From Psychrobacter urativorans (GTDB lineage Bacteria; Pseudomonadota; Gammaproteobacteria; Pseudomonadales; Moraxellaceae), in assembly GCF_001298525.1 (NCBI RefSeq), contig NZ_CP012678.1, positions 124,001 to 188,000 of the forward strand: a stretch of DNA of 64,000 nucleotides, read 5' to 3'. The notes under the pieces were generated by a model. The model was not told the origin of the DNA. It saw nothing but the letters and a program-made list of their open reading frames with translations, and ran no database searches. Below are positions 63,321 through 64,000 of this stretch, piece after piece; the first letter of the stretch is position 1, and the number at the start of each line of letters is the position of its first letter. A program made the translations under genes and the position numbers.

Positions 63321-64000
63321 CTACTTCTGCTCAGAGGCTATTTCATCCATATCACTTTGCCCAATCACATCAATATCTTCTAAGCACAATTTATCATACT
63401 CTTTTTTGCAAAAATCAGGATCAATCTTGCACATTGCCGCCTGCAATTGATCGAGGCGAGTTTCAGATTGTTGAATATGTTCAAGCATTTTTGCAAATGC
63501 TTCCGCCACTGGGTCTTGTGAAGAGGGATCGATACCGTAAGCCTGAAAAGCGGTGTCGCGGGCGCTGCTGCGAGTTACTTTTCTATTTGGCGTGATGGCT
63601 GCTTTTTCTTGTGGTTTGTTCTCATCAACTTTGGCAGTAATTGGGTTGCCTTTTTCATCATGATGATCTGATATCATGCGTGCGGCACTACCGACCATCG
63701 TTGCACCCGCCGGTACTGCTTTAACGACTACCGCATTCGAGCCAATCTTAGCGCCTTTACCCACCGTAAATGGTCCTAACACTTTGGCGCCCGCACCGAC
63801 AATAACGCCATCTTCTAGGGTTGGGTGACGTTTGCCATTATTCCATGATACACCGCCGAGAGTGACGCCATGATATAAAGTCACGTCATTGCCAATCTCA
63901 GCCGTCTCACCGATAACGACGCCAACGCCATGATCGATAAAAAAGCGCTTGCCAATCTTAGCCGCAGGGTGAATTTCGATACCGGTAATAATGCGGGAGC
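63321..64000 (-). CDS. cysE: serine O-acetyltransferase (start beyond window)
   Basis: The gene runs off the right edge; the frame is open to base 64000. The visible part begins with [11 protein letters not shown] and continues through [15 protein letters not shown] and [14 protein letters not shown], the left-handed beta-helix with the catalytic His of DHGxGxVIGET. The hexapeptide repeat ends near [15 protein letters not shown]. About 110 C-terminal residues follow, with [19 protein letters not shown] and [15 protein letters not shown] resembling the tail of Pseudomonas/Azotobacter CysE. The enzyme makes O-acetylserine for cysteine synthesis. Two cysteines near the tail ([11 protein letters not shown]) are uncommon in the family. 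Confidence 0.93.
   Translation of the reverse strand, partial: SRIITGIEIHPAAKIGKRFFIDHGVGVVIGETAEIGNDVTLYHGVTLGGVSWNNGKRHPTLEDGVIVGAGAKVLGPFTVGKGAKIGSNAVVVKAVPAGATMVGSAARMISDHHDEKGNPITAKVDENKPQEKAAITPNRKVTRSSARDTAFQAYGIDPSSQDPVAEAFAKMLEHIQQSETRLDQLQAAMCKIDPDFCKKEYDKLCLEDIDVIGQSDMDEIASEQK

Overview
This 64 kb window reads as a chromosomal segment of a gammaproteobacterium of the family Moraxellaceae, most likely Psychrobacter. That placement is inferred from the moderately AT-rich composition, the tyrA-aroA gene fusion, a Pseudomonas/Acinetobacter-like CysE tail, a compact tusDCBE cluster and a rough-type (lipooligosaccharide) glycosyltransferase locus. It is not based on a database match. No rRNA, tRNA, CRISPR array, transposase or prophage gene was recognised. 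Both ends cut through genes: a MoeB/ThiF-family gene on the left and cysE on the right.

Layout. 1-9.1 kb holds sulfur-carrier activation (moeB-like), an ABC1/UbiB-type kinase, an MFS transporter, an Lrp/AsnC regulator divergent from leuA, a small exported unknown and accBC. 9.6-17.6 kb holds a MATE pump, an EVE-domain protein, hemW, two tandemly duplicated entericidin-like lipoproteins, trmL, the tusD-C-B-E sulfur relay for tRNA thiolation and an NADPH-dependent reductase. 18-22.3 kb carries glnE and ilvE.

22.4-33.9 kb is the surface-glycan region. A tightly overlapping four-gene minus-strand operon (ArnT-like PMT transferase, DPM-like GT2, GtrA, YdjC/NaxD-like deacetylase) has the composition expected for a lipid A amino-sugar modification pathway. 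Next come three paralogous GT-B glycosyltransferases in alternating orientation, a frameshifted GT25 gene, an unrecognised SGPS-motif protein, a GT8-like transferase and an LpxL-family acyltransferase. The GT-B and GT25 stretch at 26.7-30 kb is visibly more AT-rich than the housekeeping genes around it.

33.9-45.3 kb holds aspS, a SohB-type peptidase without the usual membrane anchor, a DUF1543 protein, a histidine phosphatase, an SDR, a thioesterase-fetA-fetB operon, xthA, argJ and a DUF4377 lipoprotein. 45.4-55 kb holds sdaA, an NCS2 nucleobase permease, an EamA transporter, a WG-repeat exported protein, a rubredoxin (54 aa)/alpha-beta hydrolase pair, apt and tal. 55.1-60 kb is an aromatic amino-acid cluster, pheA-hisC-tyrA/aroA, followed by rarD, folB-folK, DUF924 and DUF488 proteins and partial cysE.

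The most notable regulatory signals are two Lrp-consensus-like palindromes 31 bp apart in front of the lrp-like gene, a perfect 8-3-8 palindrome upstream of pheA, and an inverted repeat surrounding the extended -10 box of apt. Strong rho-independent terminators, many of them bidirectional between convergent genes, punctuate the window. Functions rest on motif recognition by eye; no similarity search was possible.
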